From Fen-549 sp050011315 (GTDB lineage Bacteria; Actinomycetota; Thermoleophilia; Gaiellales; Gaiellaceae), in contig JBEKJI010000042.1 of NCBI GenBank assembly GCA_050011315.1, positions 1 to 12,384 of the forward strand: a stretch of 12,384 bases of DNA, given 5' to 3'. Each line of letters starts with the position of its first letter. The first letter of the stretch is position 1. The notes under the pieces were generated by a model. That model worked only from the letters and a program-made list of their open reading frames with translations, made no database searches and had not been told where the DNA came from. This document shows, one piece after another, positions 1 through 5,306 of the stretch. The translations under genes were made by a program, and so were the position numbers.

Positions 1-2
1 GC

Positions 3-809
3 TCCGACTCCGCCGACGCGGGCTCGGGCGTGGCCTCTGTCTCCTTCCAGCGCTCGCCGGCCGGTGCGGGAAGCTGGACAGAGATCGCCTCGGACGCGAC
101 CTCCCCCTACGGCGCCGGCTGGAACACCTCCGCTGTCGCCGACGGCTCCTACGAGCTGCGTGTTGTCACCAGCGACAGTGCCGGTAACAGCCACACCTCT
201 GCTCCGGTCTCGGTCACGGTCGACAACACCGATCCGACGGGCTCTCTGACCAGGCCCGGTACGAACGTGTTCGTGAAGAGGGAAGTCGCGGTCAGCTCTG
301 ATTCTGCGGATCCAACCTCCGGCGTCGCCTGGGTTGCTTTCGAGATCGCACCGTCGAGCTACGGACCCTGGCAAACGGCCGCAACGGTTACTTCCGCACC
401 CTGGAGCGCAAGCGTGCGCTTCCCGAAGATGGCGCAAGGCCGCTACTACGTGCGCGCCGTCACCAGCGACCGGGCCGGAAACACGTTCGTCTCGCAGACG
501 CGACGAATCGGGCTCGACAACACCGCCCCAACGTCCTCGATAGCTTGCAACGGTAAGCAGGGTTGCCGCACCGTTTACTTCAAGAGCGTCTACGTCGCTT
601 TCAGTGCCTACGACCGCGGCTCCGGCGTACGCGCGATCCGTTATACGACCAACGGCAAGATTCCAACCGCCTCGAGCAGTTTGTACAGACGTCCTCTCAA
701 GCTGAAGAAGTCCATGGTCGTCCGCTGGAGAGTCTGGGACAGAGCTGGAAATGTCTCGCTCACGTGGTCACGTGCGATCAAAGTGAGTGCGCCACACCGC
801 GCTCACTGA
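3..809 (+). CDS. Ig-like repeat protein, C-terminal fragment (5' end outside window)
   Basis: The reading frame is open to the left edge, first full codon at base 3, so this is the last 268 residues of a larger protein. It shows two Ig-like (bacterial Ig/FN3-type) modules, each ending in a D-N-T-x-P-T linker (near residues 80 and 172), with the recurring features SDSADxxSGVAxV, YxxRAVTSDxAGN and W-rich strands. The last module (about residues 185-265) differs: SAYDRGSGVRAIRYTTNGKIP followed by WRVWDRAGN resembles the C-terminal domain found after chitobiases and in many surface proteins. A Cys pair lies just before it. No membrane segment, LPXTG signal or other anchor follows, so it probably ends extracellularly and would be secreted or held by its missing N-terminal part. 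A role in adhesion or as a carbohydrate-associated accessory is only inference. It converges with the metallopeptidase gene. Confidence 0.8.
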   Translation, partial: SDSADAGSGVASVSFQRSPAGAGSWTEIASDATSPYGAGWNTSAVADGSYELRVVTSDSAGNSHTSAPVSVTVDNTDPTGSLTRPGTNVFVKREVAVSSDSADPTSGVAWVAFEIAPSSYGPWQTAATVTSAPWSASVRFPKMAQGRYYVRAVTSDRAGNTFVSQTRRIGLDNTAPTSSIACNGKQGCRTVYFKSVYVAFSAYDRGSGVRAIRYTTNGKIPTASSSLYRRPLKLKKSMVVRWRVWDRAGNVSLTWSRAIKVSAPHRAH

Positions 810-862
810 TCGTAGTCGGCTCGCGCTCAGAGACCCAGATCACCCTGCAGAAAGTACCGATT

Positions 863-886
863 GCCGGTGTCGAGGAGGACATCGGC
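863..886. terminator. Possible bidirectional terminator hairpin
   Basis: The gap between the two convergent genes (810-887) holds an imperfect inverted repeat: GCCG, one mismatch, four more pairs (TGTC/GACA in the minus-strand reading) around a 6-base loop. No T-tract follows on either side, so intrinsic termination is uncertain. Nothing else is apparent in this gap. Confidence 0.3.
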
Positions 887-887
887 T

Positions 888-1214
888 CTAGCCGTAGCCG
901 AGCTCCCTCAAACGCTCCTCGCCGATGCCGAAGTAGTGCGCGAGCTCGTGCAGAACAGTGATCCGGATCTGCTCCTTCAACTCTTCGGGGTCGCGGCAGA
1001 AGTGCTCCAGCGGCCGCCGGTAGATGGTGATCGTGTCGGGCCGGATCGGGTCGCCGGAGCGGCGTTCGGGTAAAGGCACTCCCTGGTACAGGCCAAACAG
1101 AGTCGGCTCGCCGGGACGCTCGTCTTCGATCAGGACCGCGACGTTGCGCAGGCCTTTTCCCAGCTCGGGCGGAAGCTCGTCCAGGGCTCGTCTGACTTCG
1201 TCTTCGAAGGCCAC
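888..1214 (-). CDS. Zincin-like metallopeptidase family protein (Zincin_1/DUF1025 type)
   Basis: The 108-residue protein carries the zinc-protease signature HELAHYFGIGEERLREL at residues 89-105: H89, E90, H93 and a downstream E99, matching HExxHxxGxxE. Length and motif placement at the extreme C-terminus fit the small Zincin_1 (PF06262) family, which is widespread in actinobacteria and has no established substrate. It is soluble, with no signal peptide or membrane segment. The start is a GTG at 1214; no strong ribosome binding site precedes it, so the start is fairly rather than fully certain. It lies 36 bases after the greA stop on the same strand and is probably co-transcribed with greA. 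Whether the two proteins are functionally linked cannot be told from the sequence. Confidence 0.85.
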   Translation of the reverse strand: MAFEDEVRRALDELPPELGKGLRNVAVLIEDERPGEPTLFGLYQGVPLPERRSGDPIRPDTITIYRRPLEHFCRDPEELKEQIRITVLHELAHYFGIGEERLRELGYG

Positions 1215-1250
1215 GGGGCTATTGTCGCCTGCGGCCGTGCGCTGCGGCGG

Positions 1251-1724
1251 TCAGGCGGCCTTGATCTCCATGATCTTGAACTTCAGCGTTCCGCGCGGAG
1301 CCGCGACCTCGACCGTCTCGCCCTTCTTGCGACCCATGATCGCCCGGCCCACCGGCGACTCGTTCGAAAGCTTCTTCTCGGCGGGATTGGCCTCGGCGGA
1401 GCCGACTATGTGGTACTCGATCGTTTTCCCGGCCTCGAGATCCCTCAGACGAACGCGTGTGCCGACCGAGACCGCATCGGCCGAGACTTCGCTCGTGTCG
1501 ATGACGCGCGCGTCCCGCAGCCGTTCTTCGAGCGTTGCGATCCGGTGCTCGAGCATCGCCTGCTCGTTCTTGGCATCGTCGTACTCGGCGTTCTCCATGA
1601 TGTCCCCGAACTCGCGCGCGATTCTGATGCGGTCGGCGACCTCGCGCCGCTTAACGGTCGAGAGATGCTCGATCTCTCCCTTGAGCTTCTCGTAGCCTTC
1701 GGGAGTGAGAATCACTTCCTTCAC
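1251..1724 (-). CDS. greA: Transcription elongation factor GreA
   Basis: GreA enters the RNA polymerase secondary channel and stimulates cleavage of backtracked transcripts. The 157-residue product matches the family length. The N-terminal coiled coil (about residues 9-75) carries the tip motif GDIMENAEYDDAK, with the conserved acidic D41 and E44 that act at the polymerase active site. The C-terminal FKBP-like domain has the signature SNESPVGRAIMGRKKGETVEV at 120-140. I chose the GTG at 1724: it gives the family N-terminus (KEVILTPEGYEKL) and has AGGAGG five bases upstream. A longer frame to 1811 exists but would begin inside the -35 box of the predicted promoter. It is followed by the zincin gene and is divergent from dusB. 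Confidence 0.97.
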   Translation of the reverse strand: MKEVILTPEGYEKLKGEIEHLSTVKRREVADRIRIAREFGDIMENAEYDDAKNEQAMLEHRIATLEERLRDARVIDTSEVSADAVSVGTRVRLRDLEAGKTIEYHIVGSAEANPAEKKLSNESPVGRAIMGRKKGETVEVAAPRGTLKFKIMEIKAA

Positions 1725-1729
1725 CGCGG

Positions 1730-1735
1730 CCTCCT
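1730..1735 (-). promoter_or_regulatory. Ribosome binding site of greA (AGGAGG)
   Basis: A perfect AGGAGG, spaced 5 bases from the GTG at 1724, fixes the greA start. It is the strongest Shine-Dalgarno sequence in the window; several neighbouring genes have none. Confidence 0.85.
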
Positions 1736-1782
1736 GCGGAAACAAAAGAAAAAGCGTGGCGGAATCGCCAGCGCGGGCGCGC

Positions 1783-1811
1783 ATGGTACCGCGGGCGGCG
1801 GCGCGCGTCAA
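1783..1811 (-). promoter_or_regulatory. Promoter of greA (TTGACG-N17-TACCAT)
   Basis: On the minus strand TTGACG (1811-1806) and TACCAT (1788-1783) are exactly 17 bases apart, fitting the primary sigma factor consensus (TTGAC- and TAnnnT). Transcription would start near 1776, giving a leader of about 50 bases that contains a pyrimidine-rich tract (CTTTTTCTTTTGTTT) before the ribosome binding site. Confidence 0.75.
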
Positions 1812-1822
1812 GAATAGTTTTC

Positions 1823-1828
1823 TAGGCT
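1823..1828 (+). promoter_or_regulatory. Likely -10 box of dusB (TAGGCT), near-leaderless
   Basis: TAGGCT ends 10 bases before the dusB ATG, and there is no Shine-Dalgarno sequence between them. The same hexamer occurs upstream of three other genes in the window. No convincing -35 lies 16-19 bases upstream. TAGTTT at 1815-1820 is an alternative -10. Confidence 0.5.
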
Positions 1829-1838
1829 ACAAAGACGT

Positions 1839-2894
1839 ATGAGCCTCGACCTCCGCCAGCGCTGGCAGATCGGCAGCGTCGAGATACCGTCACGGCTGGC
1901 TCTCGCTCCCATGGCCGGAGTCAGCGTACAGGCGTTTCGGCGTCAGGCCCGTCGCTTCGGAGCTGGGCTCGTATGGTCGGAGATGGTCAGCTCGGCGGGG
2001 CTCCTCCACAAGAGCCGGCGTACGTACGACTACCTGCGCATCGCCTCCGACGAGCACCCGCTGGCAGTGCAGATCTTCGGCTCCGAGCCGGCGCTGATGG
2101 CCGAGGCCGCGCGTATCGCCGAGGCCGCAGGCGCCGACCTAATCGACCTCAACTTCGGCTGCCCGGTGCGAAAGGTGACGGCGACCGGAGCCGGCGCGGC
2201 GCTTCTCGAGCAGCCCGAGCTCGCCTGCCGGATCGTCGAGGAGGTGGCCGCCGCCGTCTCGGCGCCGGTCACGGTCAAGCTGCGTAGCGGGATCGAACCC
2301 GGGTCACGTACGTGCATCGAGCTGGGGCCGCAGCTCGCCGGCTCGGGCGCGCGGGCTCTCGTTCTGCATCCGCGGGCGCAGAGGCAGATGTACGGCGGTA
2401 AGGCCGACCACTCGCTCACCGCCGAGCTGGCCGCGTTGGTCGAGATCCCGGTCATGGCCTCGGGCGACATCGGCTCGCACGAGCGCGCGAGCGAGCTGAT
2501 CGCGACCGGGATCGCCGCGGTGATGATCGGCAGGGCGGCTGAAGGCAATCCCTGGCTGCTGAGCGAGATCCTGAGCGGCGAGCCGGCCGATCCGTCGCAA
2601 GCGCAGATCGCGGCCGAGCTCGTCCACTTCATGCGCGAAGTGGCTCGCGAGCTGGGCGACCCGCGCGCCGGCAGCTTCCTGAAGAAGTTCTACGGCTGGT
2701 ACCTGAAGCGCGGACGCTTCCCAAGGCAGCTCAGGAGAGAGCTGGTCGAAGCCGAGACGTTGAAGGGCGTGGAGAGGCTACTGCTGGCCGCCGCGCCGGG
2801 CGCCGAAGATCTGCTCACTCAGCTCGATGCTGAAGTTCCGAGCGTGAGCCAGATGACGCTCGATCTGCCGATCGAATCGCGCGGTTACGACTAA
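1839..2894 (+). CDS. dusB: tRNA-dihydrouridine synthase (DusB-like)
   Basis: An FMN enzyme that reduces uridine to dihydrouridine in tRNA D-loops using NADPH. The 351-residue product has the Dus TIM-barrel: FMN-binding start LALAPMAGVS at 20-29, SEMVSSAGLL (47-56), the active-site motif LNFGCPVRKVTATGAGAALL with catalytic Cys108, VKLRSGI (146-152), HPRAQRQMYGGKADH (177-191) and phosphate-binding GD(I)GS plus VMIGRAAEGNPW (228-239). A helical C-terminal tRNA-binding domain follows (about 255-320), then a short divergent tail. The ATG at 1839 lies just before the family N-terminus. The gene stands alone on its strand, divergent from greA and convergent with the methyltransferase gene. The dusB subgroup is assigned from motif wording only; another Dus subgroup is possible. 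Confidence 0.93.
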   Translation: MSLDLRQRWQIGSVEIPSRLALAPMAGVSVQAFRRQARRFGAGLVWSEMVSSAGLLHKSRRTYDYLRIASDEHPLAVQIFGSEPALMAEAARIAEAAGADLIDLNFGCPVRKVTATGAGAALLEQPELACRIVEEVAAAVSAPVTVKLRSGIEPGSRTCIELGPQLAGSGARALVLHPRAQRQMYGGKADHSLTAELAALVEIPVMASGDIGSHERASELIATGIAAVMIGRAAEGNPWLLSEILSGEPADPSQAQIAAELVHFMREVARELGDPRAGSFLKKFYGWYLKRGRFPRQLRRELVEAETLKGVERLLLAAAPGAEDLLTQLDAEVPSVSQMTLDLPIESRGYD

Positions 2895-2907
2895 CCGTAC
2901 CCGTGCG

Positions 2908-2921
2908 GGTCGCGAACGACC
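2908..2921. terminator. Small hairpin between convergent dusB and methyltransferase genes
   Basis: A perfect 5-bp stem GGTCG/CGACC with a CGAA tetraloop lies 13 bases after the dusB stop. It overlaps another short inverted repeat, ACCCG-TG-CGGGT, at 2899-2910. No T-tract follows, so terminator function is only suggested by its position in the 70-base convergent gap. Confidence 0.25.
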
Positions 2922-2964
2922 GCCTCAACCCCATCCGCACACCTGGTCTTGGTCGTCCGACGTA

Positions 2965-3849
2965 TCAGGCCGAGACCGGTTCGTAGAAGTCGGGCACACC
3001 TTCGCGCACTTGGTACACCGCAGCGCAACGGAGACAGCGATACTCGAAATCCTTGATCTCAAGGTCGCCTTGACAGGCGGGACAGGCGAGCTTCAACTGC
3101 GCCGCCTCCGCGCCCGGCGCGGTCGAAACGATAAGCCAGTCTCTGTTACGAAGCGGCCAGAGCTTTCGTGAGACACCGCCGAATCGCCTCGCGAACCAGA
3201 AGTCGAAGTCGATGAATCTACTTCCGATCGACCTTCCGAGGTTACGCCCTACCGCCACGTAGAGACCAAACCCGAGGTTGTTACGGAAGCTGGTGATGCT
3301 CGACTTATCGCCAAAGAGCTGACCAACACGCTCGCTGGTGAACTGTTGGACGTGTCCTTCGTTCCTCAGCTCGTAGTCCGGAACGAAGTCGCCTCCAGCG
3401 GAGGCCGGCGTCGTGATCACGACGTAGCGTCGGGCAACCCTCGTGAGCTCCCGGAAAAACCCGTCAGCATCGGGGACGTGCTCGATCGTCTCGGTGCAGA
3501 GGACGAGGTCAAAGGCGCCGTCTCCGAAGGGGAGCCGGGCCCCGTCCGCAGCTACACCCGCCAACCCGTAGCGAAGCTGCATCTTCGCTACGGCCGCGAT
3601 CGCGATATCCACCCCCCATGCCTCGACCCCAAAGCGCTCCGAGATCGCGTGTGTGAAGAACCCTTCCGCACACCCGACGTCGAGGAGAGTGTCGAACTCG
3701 AGCATCGAGAGAGCGTCGAGAAGAACGCGAAGGCGCACGTAGTGGCGGTGCCCCGCGCGTGTGTACTCGCCGATTGGCTGATGGTCTCGCGTCGCGAACG
3801 CTATCTCGCTCCGACGGCGAGAGGCGTCGGAGAACGTCTTAGCGGACAT
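2965..3849 (-). CDS. Class I SAM-dependent methyltransferase with C-terminal Trm112-like zinc ribbon
   Basis: The 294-residue protein has a Methyltransf_11-type Rossmann domain: motif I LLDVGCAEGFF (55-65), acidic residue at the end of strand 2 (WGVDIA, 78-83), AADGARLPFGDGAFDLVLCTETIEHVPD (100-127) and RRYVVITTP (140-148). The C-terminus (254-290) is a Trm112-like domain with two zinc knuckles, CPAC at 256-259 and CLRC at 272-275, then VREGVPDF. Trm112-like domains serve as partners or appendages of methyltransferases. The substrate is unknown; a small molecule, lipid or sugar is possible, and the surface-polysaccharide neighbours favour a glycan or lipid role, but this is inference. I chose ATG 3849 over the upstream in-frame start at 3876 because a TAGGCT -10 box ends 5 bases before it. 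Base composition looks less GC-rich than in the flanking genes. Confidence 0.85.
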   Translation of the reverse strand: MSAKTFSDASRRRSEIAFATRDHQPIGEYTRAGHRHYVRLRVLLDALSMLEFDTLLDVGCAEGFFTHAISERFGVEAWGVDIAIAAVAKMQLRYGLAGVAADGARLPFGDGAFDLVLCTETIEHVPDADGFFRELTRVARRYVVITTPASAGGDFVPDYELRNEGHVQQFTSERVGQLFGDKSSITSFRNNLGFGLYVAVGRNLGRSIGSRFIDFDFWFARRFGGVSRKLWPLRNRDWLIVSTAPGAEAAQLKLACPACQGDLEIKDFEYRCLRCAAVYQVREGVPDFYEPVSA

Positions 3850-3854
3850 CGGAG

Positions 3855-3860
3855 AGCCTA
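3855..3860 (-). promoter_or_regulatory. -10 box (TAGGCT) of leaderless methyltransferase gene
   Basis: CTAGGCTC is followed by five bases and the ATG, so transcription should begin at or within a base or two of the start codon. No Shine-Dalgarno sequence is present. A TTGAAC lies only 10 bases upstream, too close for a normal -35. Confidence 0.55.
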
Positions 3861-4058
3861 GCCGGTCGCCGTTCAACCCCTTTTCCTCTCAATCGAGTCC
3901 GGACAACACATCTCAACGCATCATGCGTCAAGCACTAGCTACTCGAAAAGCCCCCGCGCACGAGGTCGGAACCGCCTATCGGCCGGCTGTGATCCTCGTT
4001 CGCGGGAAGCCGCGCCACTTTATTTTACTGGCGTTTCCCTCGATCCACCTCCGCCCGA

Positions 4059-4064
4059 TAGATT
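4059..4064 (+). promoter_or_regulatory. -10 box (TAGATT) of leaderless PHP phosphatase gene
   Basis: TAGATT ends 7 bases before the GTG at 4072, placing the transcription start essentially at the start codon. It fits the close -10 pattern seen at other genes here. GGAAAG also precedes the GTG, but with almost no spacing. Confidence 0.45.
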
Positions 4065-4071
4065 GGAAAGC

Positions 4072-4830
4072 GTGATCGATCTCCACTCCCACATCCTCGC
4101 CGGACTCGACGACGGCGCCCGAACGCTCGAGGAGAGCGTGGAGATCGCGCTGACTGCGGCTCGCGACGGCATATCGGTCATGGCTGCGACTCCTCACGTG
4201 CGTGACGACTACCCGACCGCGGCCGAGACCATGGAGCGTCTGGTTCTCGAGCTGGAGGGAATCCTGCTCGAGAAGGGCATCGGTCTGCGCGTGCTCGGCG
4301 GAGCGGAGATCGCGATCCAGCACCTGAAGACGCTGAGCGATCGCGAGCTGAGACTGTTCGGCCTAGGAGGCAACCCGCGCTATCTGCTGGTCGAGTTTCC
4401 GTATTTCGGCTGGCCGCTCTCGCTCGAGACCGAGATCTGGACGCTCAGGCGCCGTGGCATCACGCCGGTGCTGGCTCACCCGGAGCGCAATCCCGAGGTG
4501 CAGCTCGCCCCCGCTCGAGTTGCGCCGCTCGTCGCGGCCGGAGCGCTGGTGCAGCTCACCGCCGCGTCAGTTGACGGCCGGCTGGGGAGCCGGAACAAGC
4601 GCGCGGCAGCTGCGTTGATCGCCTCCGGGCACGCTCACATCATCGCCAGCGACGCTCACTGGCCGGGATTGCGTGCCGCCGGTCTGAGTCGCGCCGCCGC
4701 TGCGGTCGGCAATCCCGAGCTCGCCGACTGGCTGACGCAGAGAGTTCCGTCGGCCATAGTCGAAGACGAGCCAATCCCGCCGCGGCCGCAGACAGAGTCG
4801 AGATCGCTCAGGCGCCGGTTCCGGATCTAG
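4072..4830 (+). CDS. PHP-family protein-tyrosine phosphatase (CapC/CpsB/YwqE type)
   Basis: The 252-residue protein is the metal-dependent phosphatase that in Gram-positive bacteria dephosphorylates the tyrosine kinases controlling capsule or exopolysaccharide assembly. The N-terminus IDLHSHILAGLDDGARTLEES (2-22) gives ligands H5 and H7; TPHVRDDYPT (40-49) gives H42; GAEIAI (77-82) gives E79; LAHPERN (134-140) gives H136; and ASDAHW (192-197) gives D194 and H196. All metal ligands of the family are therefore present. A charged, Pro/Arg-rich tail follows residue 230. I chose GTG 4072 because it starts directly at the conserved IDLHSH; TTG 4063 would add only three residues. No BY-type tyrosine kinase is in the window, so its partner must lie elsewhere or its substrate differs. 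Confidence 0.9.
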   Translation: MIDLHSHILAGLDDGARTLEESVEIALTAARDGISVMAATPHVRDDYPTAAETMERLVLELEGILLEKGIGLRVLGGAEIAIQHLKTLSDRELRLFGLGGNPRYLLVEFPYFGWPLSLETEIWTLRRRGITPVLAHPERNPEVQLAPARVAPLVAAGALVQLTAASVDGRLGSRNKRAAAALIASGHAHIIASDAHWPGLRAAGLSRAAAAVGNPELADWLTQRVPSAIVEDEPIPPRPQTESRSLRRRFRI

Positions 4831-4863
4831 ACAGGTCGCAAGCCGCCCGAGGCAGCCCCCATC

Positions 4864-4899
4864 GGCCGCTCGAGGTGCCCCCGCCACCCCGAGGCGGCC
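4864..4899. terminator. Hairpin between convergent PHP and LPXTG genes
   Basis: An inverted repeat of about 12 bp (GGCCG-CTCGAGG against CCCCGAG-CGGCC, with one mismatch and one bulged G) encloses an 11-base C-rich loop. It sits in the 78-base gap between convergent stops, where a shared terminator is expected. It lacks a T-tract on both sides. Confidence 0.4.
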
Positions 4900-4908
4900 A
4901 GAACCGGG

Positions 4909-5181
4909 TCAGGCTTGAGATGAGGTGCGCGGACGTGAGATCAGATAGAGCGCGACTCCGACTAGCAGGAGAAGCACTCCGCCGCCTCCGAGCAAGAAGA
5001 GGTCGAGACCCGTGAAGGGCAACGCATTCGACGACGACGCCGTCGCACCTTGCGCTGCAACCTGCGCTTGTGACACACCCGCCGTTCCCCCGTATACGGA
5101 CTGGGCCGATCCAGCGGCCAGGGCGGACGGAGCCGCGCCTAGAGCCGCAACCAACACTCCAAAAAACACTTTCAGCTTCAT
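4909..5181 (-). CDS. Small LPXTG-type (LPFTG) cell-wall-anchored protein
   Basis: The 90-residue protein has a signal peptide (MKLKVFFGVLVAALGAAPSALA, cleavage around residues 22-24). About 30 residues rich in Ala, Ser, Gln, Gly and Thr follow, then a complete sortase signal: LPFTG (54-58), a hydrophobic segment (61-81) with a Gly run, and a basic tail starting RPR. After sortase cleavage only some 30 residues would remain on the wall, with no recognisable domain, so it may be a short spacer, a glycosylation scaffold or a pilin-like minor component; this is speculation. I chose ATG 5181 because it begins the signal peptide and has GAGGA 8 bases upstream; in-frame starts further up would add a charged extension. 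It lies between the polysaccharide-type genes. No sortase gene is in the window. Confidence 0.85.
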   Translation of the reverse strand: MKLKVFFGVLVAALGAAPSALAAGSAQSVYGGTAGVSQAQVAAQGATASSSNALPFTGLDLFLLGGGGVLLLLVGVALYLISRPRTSSQA

Positions 5182-5230
5182 CGAAACCATCCTCAGTCTG
5201 TCCAGACGGATCACTCGAACGGGTACCCTC

Positions 5231-5259
5231 AGACTAGTGTCTTAACCGCTTACCGTCAA
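5231..5259 (-). promoter_or_regulatory. Promoter of the LPXTG protein gene (TTGACG-N17-TAGTCT)
   Basis: On the minus strand TTGACG (5259-5254) and TAGTCT (5236-5231) are separated by exactly 17 bases, a strong match to the primary sigma factor consensus. The leader to ATG 5181 would be about 43 bases and includes the GAGGA ribosome binding site at 5194-5190. It suggests substantial, independent expression of this small gene. Confidence 0.75.
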
Positions 5260-5306
5260 TCGGTTTGATGCGCTAGCACCCTACCCTGTGATCGACCGGG
5301 CCAAAC

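Larger units (their letters stand above)
3850..4071. other. Divergent intergenic region with a 6+1+6 palindrome
   Basis: This 222-base gap separates the divergent methyltransferase and PHP genes and must hold both promoters. It contains a perfect inverted repeat ACGCAT-c-ATGCGT at 3916-3928, a candidate repressor operator. It overlaps a minus-strand TTGACG (-35-like) with a weak TGTTGT 17 bases further on. An AT-rich stretch (TTTATTTTACTGG) lies near 4020-4031, unlike the surrounding GC-rich DNA. Confidence 0.4.

Noticed and set aside
1725..1811. N-terminal extension of greA by 29 residues
   Set aside because: The extension would cover the predicted promoter and ribosome binding site and does not resemble any GreA N-terminus.
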